Shown in pieces: positions 34,982 through 43,304 of a stretch of 64,000 nucleotides of DNA; the stretch's first letter is position 1; the number at the start of each line of letters is the position of its first letter. A model generated the notes under the pieces. It was given only the letters and a program-made list of their open reading frames with translations, did not search any database and had not been told where the DNA came from. Origin of the DNA: Kibdelosporangium aridum (GTDB taxonomy: Bacteria > Actinomycetota > Actinomycetes > Mycobacteriales > Pseudonocardiaceae); assembly GCF_900176515.1 (NCBI RefSeq), contig NZ_FWXV01000003.1, positions 310,001 to 374,000 on the forward strand, given 5' to 3'. The position numbers and the translations under genes are program-made.

Positions 34982-36314
34982 GTGGGGATCCACAGGATTC
35001 CGGTGGCCAGCAGGATTCCGACGACCAGTGTGGGGATCAGGTAGTAGAGCACTACCGGTATGAATATTCGGACTGGGTTGATCTCCGCTATTCCCGCTGC
35101 TACGTAGAGTGGGGCTGCTCCTGGCGGCGAACAGCCTTCCGAGGAGGCCCAGACCAGGATTGCGGCGAAGGCCACCGGCGCTGGGATTCCTGCCGTCGTC
35201 AACGCCACGAAGGCGACTGGGCCGACGGCCGCCACTGTCGAGGTTGTGTTCAGTGGGCCCGCGACGATCACGATGATCAGGCCGACCACGATTGCGGCGA
35301 TCACCTGGGGCACGCCTGTCAGGCCTGTCATATATGGGGCCAACTGCTTTCCGAGGCCCAGGGTGTTGAGGACGTTCGATGCCGCGAAGGCCGAGATCAT
35401 CGTCATTCCGACCAGCCCCAGTTTGGGGCTCACTGTTCCGAGCAGGGACCACCATTGGCTTCGGCCGCGGGGCAGGGATTTGCGTTCGACGATCAACCCG
35501 ACGATCAGCATCACCATGGGCAGCCAGATCAGCATGGGGATCACGTCGTCGGCGTCCAGGCCTGTTTGGTTCGCTACCAATGCACTTGACGCGACGATGA
35601 TCGGCAGGGCGATCGAACCGAGGACCACCAGCGACGGCCAGCCTGCCCGAAACGATGTCCGGAATGGACGGATGTCCTCGGTCGCCATCGCTCCCACACC
35701 GCGCTTTCGGACGATCGCCGCCGCGATCACCACGCGCATCAGGACCATCCATACTCCGGTCACGAACATCGCTGCCACGATGTCGCCGGCGCTCAACACC
35801 GGCAGGACCGTTGGGGCGGTTAATAGGACGAAGAAGGCTCCGCTGAAGGGGAATGTGGCGCCGACGCCCGCGTTGCCGGACAGGACCAGCGCCGCGGTCT
35901 CCCCGCTCGCCTTCGATCGCTTCATCCAGGGGATCGTGATGGAGCCGATGGTCGCCACGATCGCTGCCCGTTGTGAGCCACCGCTCCGAAGAGTCCGGAT
36001 GCGACGGTCGCCGCATACGCCGACCCGCCGCGATATCTGCCCAGAAGTGAGCTCAGGATGTCGACCATCCGGCCGACCAGGCCGGTCCGGCTGAGCAGTT
36101 CGCTGACGAACACAAAGGCCAGTGCGGCGAACGTGATCTCCGACTTCAGGCCGTCGACCAGGCTCTTCCAGCCGACTGCCAGGGCGTCCGACCCGGCGAA
36201 TGCCGCGGTCACGAGAAATCCGACCGCCATGGCTTCGCCGATGTTCCGCTTGAACACGGCATTCCAGATCACGATCGCCGCGATGAAGGCCGCTAAGGCG
36301 TAGATCGCGTTCAT
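34978..36314 (-). pseudogene. TRAP transporter large permease (DctM family), frameshifted
   Basis: The N-terminal part (36314 to about 35970, NAIYALAAFIAAIVIWNAVF to SGLFGAVAHNG) and the C-terminal part (about 35969 to 34978, ATIGSITIPWMKR to TGILWIPT) form one DctM-type permease of about 445 aa in two frames. Reading across requires one extra base at the CCC run 35967-35969 (GGG on the coding strand), which would give HNGAAIVATIG. Both parts keep normal hydrophobic helices and no other lesion is seen, so the deletion is recent or a sequencing error. As given, the protein stops after about 130 residues. The start overlaps the upstream stop by ATGA. Confidence 0.85.
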
Positions 36315-36967
36315 CGGAAGTCCTCGATCAGGCCTGCTTCGGCGTACGCCGCTTTGACTGACTGTCCAGTCAGGAACTTGTGCAAGAGCATCGCATCCGG
36401 TGCCGCCTCGGTGCCGAGCCCGACCGAGAAGTGGCTCCAGTGCTGGACTTCTTCGGGTAGTGGACCGACGATCCGCACGTCTGGGACGAACTTCAGCTCG
36501 CTCAGCTGCTGGATCGCCAGATCTGCACGTCCGTCCACAACGGCCAGTGCCGTGAACCCCTTGTCCACCACGGTAGCGCGCGCGTTCACCTCGGCCGCGA
36601 TACCGAGGTGCTCGATCATCGACGCGAAGTAGATACCACTGGCTCCGGTTCGGGAGTACGCGACCGAACGTGCCGACGTCAGCGCTTCGCAGAGTGCTGG
36701 AACGGTTGATATGTCCGGGACCTGCGTGCCTGCCGCGACGGCGACGCCGATTCCGGTCTTGGCAATGGGAACCACAGAGTCGAACACCGCCAGCGACTCG
36801 GTCACCGCGACGATGACGTCCGGTTTCGCACCGGCTTCGATTCGCTTCATCAACACTGTCGTCGGATCGAACACCGTGTCTACCGCGACACCGGTTTCCG
36901 TTGTGAACTGGGGAATCAGCGAGTCGAGGGCCTTCTTGACCGCGAGGGCGCTGAACAGGTGGAGCAT
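36311..36967 (-). CDS. ModA-like substrate-binding-fold protein without signal peptide
   Basis: A 218-aa protein with the molybdate-binding-protein (ModA/PBP type 2) pattern: LHLFSALAVKKALDSLIPQF, KRIEAGAKPDVIVAVTESLA, YSRTGASGIYFASMIEHLG, ADLAIQQLSELKFVPDVRIV. Real ModA proteins are exported, but here the fold starts at residue 2 and no upstream in-frame extension could encode a signal peptide. It therefore appears to be cytosolic. It lies between otnC and the TRAP permease, so it may bind or sense the acid-sugar substrate, or it may be a decayed binding protein. ATG 36967 is preferred to TTG 36994, which overlaps otnC. Confidence 0.75.
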   Translation of the reverse strand: MLHLFSALAVKKALDSLIPQFTTETGVAVDTVFDPTTVLMKRIEAGAKPDVIVAVTESLAVFDSVVPIAKTGIGVAVAAGTQVPDISTVPALCEALTSARSVAYSRTGASGIYFASMIEHLGIAAEVNARATVVDKGFTALAVVDGRADLAIQQLSELKFVPDVRIVGPLPEEVQHWSHFSVGLGTEAAPDAMLLHKFLTGQSVKAAYAEAGLIEDFR

Positions 36968-36983
36968 CGTGGGATTCCGTTCG

Positions 36984-37598
36984 TCATTGAACAAGAGCCT
37001 GTCGCTGCTGCTCGGTCAGCGGCCTGGTGGGCATGCCGTGCAGCAGCAGGAAAATCTTGGCTGTGTGTTCGATCTCGTCGAGCGCGTCGATGGCTGCGGC
37101 GAGATCGGCTCCGGCGATGACCGGTCCGTGGTTGCTGAGCAGCAGGGTCGAATGATCCGCGGCCGCACGGGCCACGTCGGCGGAAATTCCTGTGTCTCCT
37201 GGGGCATAGTACGGAAGCAGAGGGAGCTTACCAACACGCATCGCGAAATAGGCTGTCAGGGCTGGAATCGCGTCGGCAGAGTCGATGTCGGCAAGGCATG
37301 AGACCGCAGCAGAATACGTCGAATGCGTGTGTACCACGGCATTCGCGGTCGGTCGTTCGCGCAGCATGATGGCGTGCAGGAACGCCTCTTTGGACGGTCT
37401 GGGTCCACTCAGGTGCTTGCCGTGAACGTCCATCACGGACACTTCTCCAGGCAGGAGTGTGCCGAGAGATGCCCCGGTCGGTGTGACGAGAACCTTGTCG
37501 CCAACACGGACCGAAACATTTCCCGTGCTGCCATGGGTCAAGCCGCGTTGGTAGAGCGACCGCGCCGCAGTGACGAGTTTGTCGCGTTGATGGATCAT
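36984..37598 (-). CDS. otnC: 3-oxo-tetronate 4-phosphate decarboxylase-like class II aldolase
   Basis: A 204-aa class II aldolase/adducin-family enzyme. The metal-binding histidines lie in VVHTHSTYSAAVSC and LLLSNHGPVIAG, with the catalytic Glu in SKEAFLHAIML. The substrate loop GSTGNVSVRVGDKVLVTPTG is typical. In tetronate pathways OtnC decarboxylates 3-oxo-tetronate 4-phosphate to dihydroxyacetone phosphate. The direct overlap with otnK (ATGA) supports that assignment over generic fuculose-phosphate aldolase. ATG 37598 has GGAGG upstream. Confidence 0.88.
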   Translation of the reverse strand: MIHQRDKLVTAARSLYQRGLTHGSTGNVSVRVGDKVLVTPTGASLGTLLPGEVSVMDVHGKHLSGPRPSKEAFLHAIMLRERPTANAVVHTHSTYSAAVSCLADIDSADAIPALTAYFAMRVGKLPLLPYYAPGDTGISADVARAAADHSTLLLSNHGPVIAGADLAAAIDALDEIEHTAKIFLLLHGMPTRPLTEQQRQALVQ

Positions 37599-38815
37599 CG
37601 CGTTGCCTCCACGAGCAGCTCGACGGCGCCGAAGTTGCCGGATTTCAGCAACAGGGCCAGATCCGGCATCTCGACCGGGTGAATCCACGGCACACCGGCG
37701 TCCGCCAGTTCGCCGATCGTCCCGCCGCTGATTCCCAGCGCGCTCACCACAGCACCGGACGTCTCACCGCCGGTCACGACAAGCCGCCGGACACCACGGC
37801 TCACCAGCCCTGTGGCAACCAGCGCGCATGTTGCCTCGAGAATGCCGGAAGCTTCCTGCACCCCAAGGACTTCCTGCGTCCGCTGCAGGTCGACCGGGCC
37901 CATGGACGAGTAGATCAACGGCGCCGCGCCGTCCGGCAGACCGTCGTACCAGGTCAGGGCCGCGGCGGCGAGGACCTCCGGATCGGTGTGGGTCACGGGA
38001 TCGATCCGATACGCCGGCCTGCTCGCCCGGATCATCGCGGCCACTTGCTCCAACGTTCGCGCGGAACAACTGCCCGAGAGCACTGCCGCTCGCCCGGCCA
38101 GGGACGGATTCGTCGACAGGCTCAGAGTTCCCGGTTTGGCTGCGGCAATGCCACGGGCCAACCCGGCCGCACCGGCCACCAGCGCCCGTTCTCGAAGCGC
38201 TTTCCCCAGAACGCGCAAGTCTTCCGAATCGACCGCGTCGAGGAACAGATAACGCGCGGTGCAGTGCTCCAGAATGCTCCCAAGATCACCGTGCCGCACC
38301 GAATCCAGCTCCACGACTCCGACATCCCGGTCGGTCTGTGCTCGCAGGAGCCGGGGCAGGGAGGACTCACGCATCGGATTCACCGGATGGTCTCGCATGT
38401 GCGACTCGGCCAGCAACAATGAGCCGACGAACAAGTACCCCTGGTATTGCGTTCGGTGGTGCTCCGGCGAGCTTGGCGTCATCGGGACGACGTCAACCGA
38501 CATCGCATCGGCGACGGCATCCAGGAGCGGCCCGATATTGCCTGCGGGCGTCGAGTCGAAAGTGGAGCAGTACTTGACGTAGATCTGGTCACTTCCGTGA
38601 CGACGTAACCATTCAAGCGCCTCCAACGACTGGGCGACCGCTTCTGAAGCCGGTGCCATTCGGCTCTTCAACGCGATGACAATGGCGTCGTGCTCGGGCA
38701 GTTCCGCCGAAGACGGCGGCACACCGAAGAAAAGCAGAGTTCGCAGGCCTTCGGACCGGAAGGCCACGGCGACGTCCGCGCCGCCGGTGAAGTCGTCCGC
38801 GATCGTTCCGATCAT
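37595..38815 (-). CDS. otnK: Four-carbon acid-sugar kinase (DUF1537 family), 3-oxo-tetronate kinase-like
   Basis: A 406-aa kinase that phosphorylates 3-oxo-tetronate at C4. The N-terminal substrate domain starts with the hallmark IGTIADDFTGGADVAVAF. The C-terminal nucleotide-binding domain has AVLSGSCSARTLEQVAAMI and LVVTGGETSGAVVSALGI, the usual DUF1537 glycine-rich signatures. Family function (OtnK, DtnK and related kinases for threonate/erythronate catabolism) is established. The exact stereoisomer here is inferred from the otnI and otnC neighbours. ATGA overlaps link it on both sides. Confidence 0.92.
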   Translation of the reverse strand: MIGTIADDFTGGADVAVAFRSEGLRTLLFFGVPPSSAELPEHDAIVIALKSRMAPASEAVAQSLEALEWLRRHGSDQIYVKYCSTFDSTPAGNIGPLLDAVADAMSVDVVPMTPSSPEHHRTQYQGYLFVGSLLLAESHMRDHPVNPMRESSLPRLLRAQTDRDVGVVELDSVRHGDLGSILEHCTARYLFLDAVDSEDLRVLGKALRERALVAGAAGLARGIAAAKPGTLSLSTNPSLAGRAAVLSGSCSARTLEQVAAMIRASRPAYRIDPVTHTDPEVLAAAALTWYDGLPDGAAPLIYSSMGPVDLQRTQEVLGVQEASGILEATCALVATGLVSRGVRRLVVTGGETSGAVVSALGISGGTIGELADAGVPWIHPVEMPDLALLLKSGNFGAVELLVEATR

Positions 38816-39372
38816 GCTGTGACCACCGACCTCAGTTTCGCCGCGGCCGAGCGCGGCCCGGAAATGACAGGGACATCAAGTGCCGGCGCGCACGGCGTCA
38901 GCGAGTACTGCGCGAGCAACACAGCATCCACCGAGGAAACGTAAGGAAGACAGGCCTCAAGGATGCGCGCAGGAACCGTGACCACACCGACGGCATCTGG
39001 ATGGTCAAGCCGGGCCATGGTGTCCCGCAAGGCAGACTCCAGCGAGGCGACAACGAGAATTCTTTGATACGCAAGCGCTTCCTCGAAAGCTGCCGCATCG
39101 GGAGCCAGGACCGCGACAGGGAATTCCGCCGCCGCGACGAATCCGTACATCGAACACGTCAACAGCACAGCATCGGCGTTGTCGGCGGCGTACGAGATGA
39201 GCCGCCGCATCCGGGCTTCCAGGGAAGGCGTGACACCGCCGGATTTCTCCGCATCCGGCAGCAGCTTGTCATCGAGGATGTTCCACGGATCAGCCTCGGG
39301 GAATTCCTCAGCCAGAGCCGAAACGGCCGGCTCGATCGCCGTCGTCGTCGCACTGATCAAAGCGATTCGCAT
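38812..39372 (-). CDS. Asp/Glu racemase-like protein of the acid-sugar operon
   Basis: A 186-aa protein of the aspartate/glutamate/hydantoin racemase superfamily (MRIALISATTTAIEPAVSAL, ADAVLLTCSMYGF, CAPALDVPVISGPRSAA). The first catalytic Cys lies in LLTCSMYG. The second is probably Cys in SLTPCAPALD, where the family has a C-A-x-P-x-L motif. Such a protein is not part of the textbook tetronate pathway and may epimerise or isomerise an intermediate to feed OtnI/OtnK. Its start overlaps the otnI end by 16 bp, so it belongs to the operon. Confidence 0.8.
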   Translation of the reverse strand: MRIALISATTTAIEPAVSALAEEFPEADPWNILDDKLLPDAEKSGGVTPSLEARMRRLISYAADNADAVLLTCSMYGFVAAAEFPVAVLAPDAAAFEEALAYQRILVVASLESALRDTMARLDHPDAVGVVTVPARILEACLPYVSSVDAVLLAQYSLTPCAPALDVPVISGPRSAAAKLRSVVTA

Positions 39373-40094
39373 GCCGCCAACTCCTTCACCCAGCGCAGTC
39401 CCGCGACCGTGTCCGCCACCGGCCGGTACTCGCAGCCGATCCAGCCCTGGTAATCAGCGCGCAGAACGTCGAACACCGAATGCCACGGGACTTCCCCGGT
39501 TCCGGGCTCATGGCGATCAGGGGGATCGGCGATCTGGACGTGAAACGTCATTGGCAGGAATTCCCGCAATGCCGCAACGAGATCGTCCTCCACGATCTGC
39601 GCGTGGTAGACGTCGAACATCAGCCCCACGTGCTCAGCACCCACCGCCTCGACAACCGCGGCCGCCTGCGCGTGGGAGTCCAGCACGAATCCAGGCTTGT
39701 CACGTTGGTTTTGGACTTCCAGGACCAAGCGGACGCCGGTATTCCTGGCCAATTCGGCGGCCAACGCCACATTTGCCACGTAGTCGACGAAACTGGACTC
39801 GGACGACCGGATTCCGCCGACGAGATGCAAGAATGAGCTGCCGAGCGCGACCGCGTAGTCGAGCCCTTGGGACACCGCCGCACGGAAATCAGGGTCCAGG
39901 CAGGTCCGCGGAGTGTTGATCAACACCTGCCTGAGACCGGCATCGGACAACCACTTCCGCACCTGCGCGGGCTTGTACGGGTACGGCGATGCGTACTCGA
40001 CGCCGGCGAACCCGGCAGCGGCAGCCGCGTCGAACCGTTGCTCGAAGGGAAGTTCGGGGAACAGCCACGAGAGGTTGGCATCGAAACGCATCAC
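39357..40094 (-). CDS. otnI: 2-oxo-tetronate isomerase-like (hydroxypyruvate isomerase family)
   Basis: A 245-aa TIM-barrel isomerase. The conserved hydroxypyruvate-isomerase/OtnI elements are FDANLSWLFPELPFEQRFDA at the start, GFAGVEYASPYPY, the metal-site Glu in RLVLEVQNQRDKPGFVLDSH, GLMFDVYHAQIVEDDL, FHVQIADPPDRHEPGTGEV and IGCEYRPVADTVAGLRW. OtnI converts 2-oxo-tetronate to 3-oxo-tetronate, the OtnK substrate. It overlaps the dehydrogenase gene by 4 bp (ATGA). Confidence 0.88.
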   Translation of the reverse strand: MMRFDANLSWLFPELPFEQRFDAAAAAGFAGVEYASPYPYKPAQVRKWLSDAGLRQVLINTPRTCLDPDFRAAVSQGLDYAVALGSSFLHLVGGIRSSESSFVDYVANVALAAELARNTGVRLVLEVQNQRDKPGFVLDSHAQAAAVVEAVGAEHVGLMFDVYHAQIVEDDLVAALREFLPMTFHVQIADPPDRHEPGTGEVPWHSVFDVLRADYQGWIGCEYRPVADTVAGLRWVKELAACESL

Positions 40095-41017
40095 GTCACC
40101 AGGTTTTCCGGAGTCCGGCCCTGCAGGACGTCGATCACCTGCCGGGTGGCCATCAGGCTTGATCGGGACCGCGCCTCGACGGTCGCGGCTCCAATGTGAG
40201 CGGTGACAATCACGTTGTCCAGTCCCCGCAATCTGCTGTCCGCGGGCAAGGGCTCTTCGCGCAACACGTCGAGTGCAGCGCCCGCCAAGGAGCCGCTGAG
40301 AATCGCATCAGCGAGGGCATCCTCGTCGACCACTTCCCCACGAGCCGTGTTGATCAGATAGGCGCTGGGTTTCATCAGGCGCAGCGCTTCCGCGTCGATC
40401 AGGTGCCGCGTCGACTCGGAGAGGAAGATGTGCAACGTAAGGAAGTCGGCCGCCCGAAGCACTTCCTCGAAACTCACAGACGAGACACCTGGTTCGGCTA
40501 CAGGTTCACGGTCGTAGGCGAGCACGCGCATGCCGAGCGCCAAAGCCATCCGTGCCACGGTTTTGCCGATCGAACCGAGACCGACGATGCCGAGCGTCGC
40601 GCCTTCGAGCTCACGGCCGCTGCGCTGCTCCCACCCTCCCGCTTGGACACTCGCGATGTTCTGCGGGATGAGCCTGGCGCAGTTGAGCATCAGAGCAAGC
40701 ACATGCTCGGCCACCGACCGGCGGTTGGCGCCTGGCGTGAACGTGACGGCGACGCCGTTGCGGGAAGCCGCCTCGATGTCGATGTTGTCGTACCCGGCGC
40801 CGCACCGGCCGATCACCCGCAGGCGGGACGCGGCGTCGATCACCTTGGCGGTGAAGGCGTCCGTGCCCGCGACGATCCCGTCGACGTCCTCGACGACGTC
40901 GAGCAGTTCCTGGCCGGGCTGTTTGAAGACCGTCTCGAACCCGGCGGCGCCCAGCAACCGGTCGACCTCGCCGCCCGGCGCCAGGTAGGCGGTGGTCACA
41001 AGCACTCGCTTCGTCAT
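40091..41017 (-). CDS. D-2-hydroxyacid dehydrogenase (3-phosphoglycerate-dehydrogenase-like)
   Basis: A 308-aa NAD-dependent dehydrogenase. The nucleotide-binding loop is GIVGLGSIGKTVARMALALG. The catalytic Arg lies near GRCGAGYDNIDIEAASRNGV, the Glu in TARGEVVDEDALADAI, and the His in VIVTAHIGAATVEARSR. It lacks the C-terminal ACT domain of long PGDHs. In this operon it probably oxidises a tetronate (threonate or erythronate) to the 2-oxo acid used by OtnI; in characterised pathways other dehydrogenase families do this step, so the match is inferred. ATG 41017 is used, with AGGGGA upstream. Confidence 0.85.
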   Translation of the reverse strand: MTKRVLVTTAYLAPGGEVDRLLGAAGFETVFKQPGQELLDVVEDVDGIVAGTDAFTAKVIDAASRLRVIGRCGAGYDNIDIEAASRNGVAVTFTPGANRRSVAEHVLALMLNCARLIPQNIASVQAGGWEQRSGRELEGATLGIVGLGSIGKTVARMALALGMRVLAYDREPVAEPGVSSVSFEEVLRAADFLTLHIFLSESTRHLIDAEALRLMKPSAYLINTARGEVVDEDALADAILSGSLAGAALDVLREEPLPADSRLRGLDNVIVTAHIGAATVEARSRSSLMATRQVIDVLQGRTPENLVT

Positions 41018-41047
41018 GTTTCCCCTGATCAACGGGGGCCAAATGAA

Positions 41048-41077
41048 AATACTATAGGATTGATGTCAATACTATAG
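41048..41077. promoter_or_regulatory. Direct repeat aatactatag x2, probable operator of the acid-sugar operon
   Basis: aatactatag occurs at 41048-41057 and again at 41068-41077, exactly 20 bp apart, in the gap between the dehydrogenase operon and the divergent GntR/FCD gene. Each copy holds the palindrome CTATAG and the second is ACTATAGT. FCD-type GntR regulators usually bind short palindromes in shared intergenic promoters, so this is the best operator candidate. It is AT-rich against a GC-rich background. Confidence 0.6.
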
Positions 41078-41122
41078 TTTCAGCCGGCACACTATCGTCG
41101 TCCCAGTGACGAAGGAGGGTGC

Positions 41123-41803
41123 ATGACGTCCCCACGGCGGCGCTCCGAGCGGCAGCCACTCGCTGACAAGATGTACGAGGTCCTGCTCGGACAGTTCACC
41201 GACGGACGGTGGACCGCCGGCGAACCGGTGAACATCGGCGCGCTGTCCCGTGAACTCGACGTCAGCCAGACCCCGCTACGGGAAGCCCTCGCCCGGCTGG
41301 AACACACCGGGCTGGTGCGCCGCGAAGCACTGAAGGGCTACCGCGTCGCTCCCCTGCTCACCGAATACGAGCTGGTCAAGCTGATGGACGCCCGTAAGGT
41401 GCTCGAACCCGCGATGGCCTATGAAGCAGCCAGGCGAACCACCCCGGAGTTCCTCGACGAGGTGCTCGACGCGGTGAACGCGCAGGCTTCATTGGACAGC
41501 AAGGTGTTCAGCGACTACTGGAAAGCCGACGAGCGCTTCCACCTGCTGATCGCCAAGCAGGCGGACAACCCGTTCCTGGAGACCGCGTACAAGTCACTCG
41601 GCGGTCAGGTCCAACGGTTCCGCTTCTTCGCCACGCTCGGCTCCGCGCGCGGCGCCCCCGGCCTCGCGGCCGAGGAGCACCGGGCTGTGCACGCCGCGCT
41701 CGTGTCAGGTGATCCCGACGCGGCCGCGGCACGGATGCGTGAGCACATCGAGAACGCCAAGGCACGTGTGCTGAACGACCGCAAGGCGGTCATGAACGAC
41801 TGA
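41123..41803 (+). CDS. GntR-family (FCD-domain) transcriptional regulator
   Basis: A 226-aa regulator. The N-terminal winged helix is GntR-type (LADKMYEVLLGQFTDGRWTA, LDVSQTPLREALARLEHTGL, residues 10-65). The C-terminal FCD effector domain binds small acids through a metal site (MDARKVLEPAMAYEAARR, DERFHLLIAKQADNPFLE, EHRAVHAALVSGDPDAAA). FCD members often respond to sugar acids, which fits the divergent tetronate operon. A strong ribosome site (AAGGAGG) precedes ATG 41123. The gene probably represses itself and the operon through the 41048-41077 repeats. Confidence 0.92.
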   Translation: MTSPRRRSERQPLADKMYEVLLGQFTDGRWTAGEPVNIGALSRELDVSQTPLREALARLEHTGLVRREALKGYRVAPLLTEYELVKLMDARKVLEPAMAYEAARRTTPEFLDEVLDAVNAQASLDSKVFSDYWKADERFHLLIAKQADNPFLETAYKSLGGQVQRFRFFATLGSARGAPGLAAEEHRAVHAALVSGDPDAAAARMREHIENAKARVLNDRKAVMND

Positions 41804-42626
41804 ACATGGCAGTGATGTCGGCGTACGCGATCGCGTGGTCGGTGAAGCCGAACGTGCCGTGCTCCTTGAGCTCGCGGGCGGCCGCGATGAAGCTGCCGAG
41901 CGCGGTGCGCGACAACGTGCTGCCGAGGCTGACCCGCCGGACGCCGAGCTCCTCAAGTTCCGCCAGCGGGATCGGATCGCCTGTCAGACCCATGACCACG
42001 TTCACCGGCCGGTCGACCGCGCTCACCACGGCGCGGATCTCGTCCTTTGTGGTCAGCCCCGGGGCGTAAAGGCAGTCCGCGCCCGCTTCCTGGTACGCCT
42101 GCAACCTGCGGATCGTGTCGTCAAGGTCGGTATGGCCGATCAGGTAGTTGTCGCAGCGAGCCGTGAGCAGGAATTTGAATGGCAGGGTTCGCGCGGCGTC
42201 GACAGCGGCCCTGATCCGCGCGGCGGCGATGTCGATGTCGTAGCGCTCACCCACTGCCACCCGGCCACGGCCGTAGCCGCGGTCCTCAATGGATCCGCCG
42301 ACAATGCCGGTTCCTGCAACCGTCAGGATGAACTCGCCGACCTCGTCCGGGTCGTCGGCGAAGCCTTCCTCCAGGTCGGCGCTCACCGGCAGGCCCGTGG
42401 CCCCGGCGATGGACCGCAGGTAGGCCAGCATTTCGTCCTTGTCGGTCGCGCCGTCGCGGCGGCCGAGTGAGAAGGCGAACCCGGCGCCGGTGGTCGCTAG
42501 CGCCTCGAAGCCGACGTGCTCGAGGATTTTGCTGGTCCCGACGTCCCATGGGTTGGGAATGATGAAGGCCTGCTCACGATCGTGCAGGTCAGCGAACGCG
42601 GCGGCTTTTTCCAGCTGAGTGGTCAC
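41790..42626 (-). CDS. Isocitrate lyase/PEP mutase superfamily protein
   Basis: A 278-aa TIM-barrel protein of the ICL/PEPM group. Landmarks are FIIPNPWDVGTSKILEHVGF, ALATTGAGFAFSLGRRDGA, GLPVSADLEEGFADDPDEVG (metal-binding Asp/Glu), GSIEDRGYG and FLLTARCDNYLIG. The isocitrate-lyase KKCGH loop is absent, so it is a C-C or P-C lyase of another type, such as 2-methylisocitrate-lyase-like or oxaloacetate hydrolase-like. GTG 42626 is chosen over an earlier start. It converges on the GntR gene with a 14-bp overlap and is its own unit. Confidence 0.85.
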   Translation of the reverse strand: MTTQLEKAAAFADLHDREQAFIIPNPWDVGTSKILEHVGFEALATTGAGFAFSLGRRDGATDKDEMLAYLRSIAGATGLPVSADLEEGFADDPDEVGEFILTVAGTGIVGGSIEDRGYGRGRVAVGERYDIDIAAARIRAAVDAARTLPFKFLLTARCDNYLIGHTDLDDTIRRLQAYQEAGADCLYAPGLTTKDEIRAVVSAVDRPVNVVMGLTGDPIPLAELEELGVRRVSLGSTLSRTALGSFIAAARELKEHGTFGFTDHAIAYADITAMFSRS

Positions 42627-42887
42627 GGCACGTTGGGTACACCTGCCCACCGACAATTCTCCGACAACCACCTGTCCCCAGCGAGCACAGTGGGTTCATC
42701 CACCGGTGAAACCACCAGGTCAGCACCCATTCGGCGGTTGTGTACCGGCCAGTAGGCCCATCGTCACCCCCTGCCATCTGGTAGAACAAGCACCCGTTAC
42801 GGGCGAAACTCCGATGGAACCGCGGCCAGGCGGTGTGCGTCGGAGCACATGCACGGGGCATTCGATTCGACTGGGGTGAGGGCCGCC

Positions 42888-43304
42888 ATGCCCAACGGGT
42901 TTGGAACCGTTCCCGAGGAACTGCGGAACGCGGCGAACAAGATCGGTGACGTTGTCAGCAAAGTGGTCGGTGCCGTCTGGCAGCCGCCGAGCGGCGACTA
43001 CGGCCACCAAGGTGTCCAGATGGGCTGGTCGGCGTTCATCGAGGACATGAAGAAGAACATCGACGGCCTGCGGGAGAAGGCCGACGGCCACGGCAACGGC
43101 TTGATCAGCGCCGCGACGTCCTATTTGGAGAGAGAAACCGGAGTCGGCGACCTGCTCGGCAAAGCAGGCGAGTTCCTCGGTGACACCGCGTCCGGGCTCA
43201 CCGGCGGAGCGATCGGCATAGCCCCCAACATCTCCTCGCGGCTCAACCCTGAGTCGGCTCCGGGTGTCGGCCCGGCCGCCGCACCCGGACGGATGGTGTT
43301 CTGA
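42888..43304 (+). CDS. Small WXG100/EspC-like protein, first gene of a second type VII operon
   Basis: A 138-aa protein. The N-terminal helical part (FGTVPEELRNAANKIGDVVS, HQGVQMGWSAFIEDMKKNID) has the two-helix layout of type VII substrates with a bulky W-S-A near the turn. The second half is Gly/Ser/Ala-rich (GLTGGAIGIAPNISSRLNPE). GAGG stands 6 nt before ATG 42888. Its stop overlaps the next start (TGATG), so the two products probably form a pair made in equal amounts. Confidence 0.75.
   Translation: MPNGFGTVPEELRNAANKIGDVVSKVVGAVWQPPSGDYGHQGVQMGWSAFIEDMKKNIDGLREKADGHGNGLISAATSYLERETGVGDLLGKAGEFLGDTASGLTGGAIGIAPNISSRLNPESAPGVGPAAAPGRMVF

Noticed and set aside
35960..35975. Programmed ribosomal frameshift in the TRAP permease
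   Set aside because: No slippery heptamer or downstream structure is visible, and DctM genes are not known to use frameshifting. A deletion or sequencing error is simpler.
34982..36016. Long minus-strand frame upstream of the 80-aa small membrane protein
   Set aside because: Only the last 80 residues look like a real membrane protein; the rest lies out of frame within the TRAP permease and has Arg/Asp/Gly-rich shadow composition.
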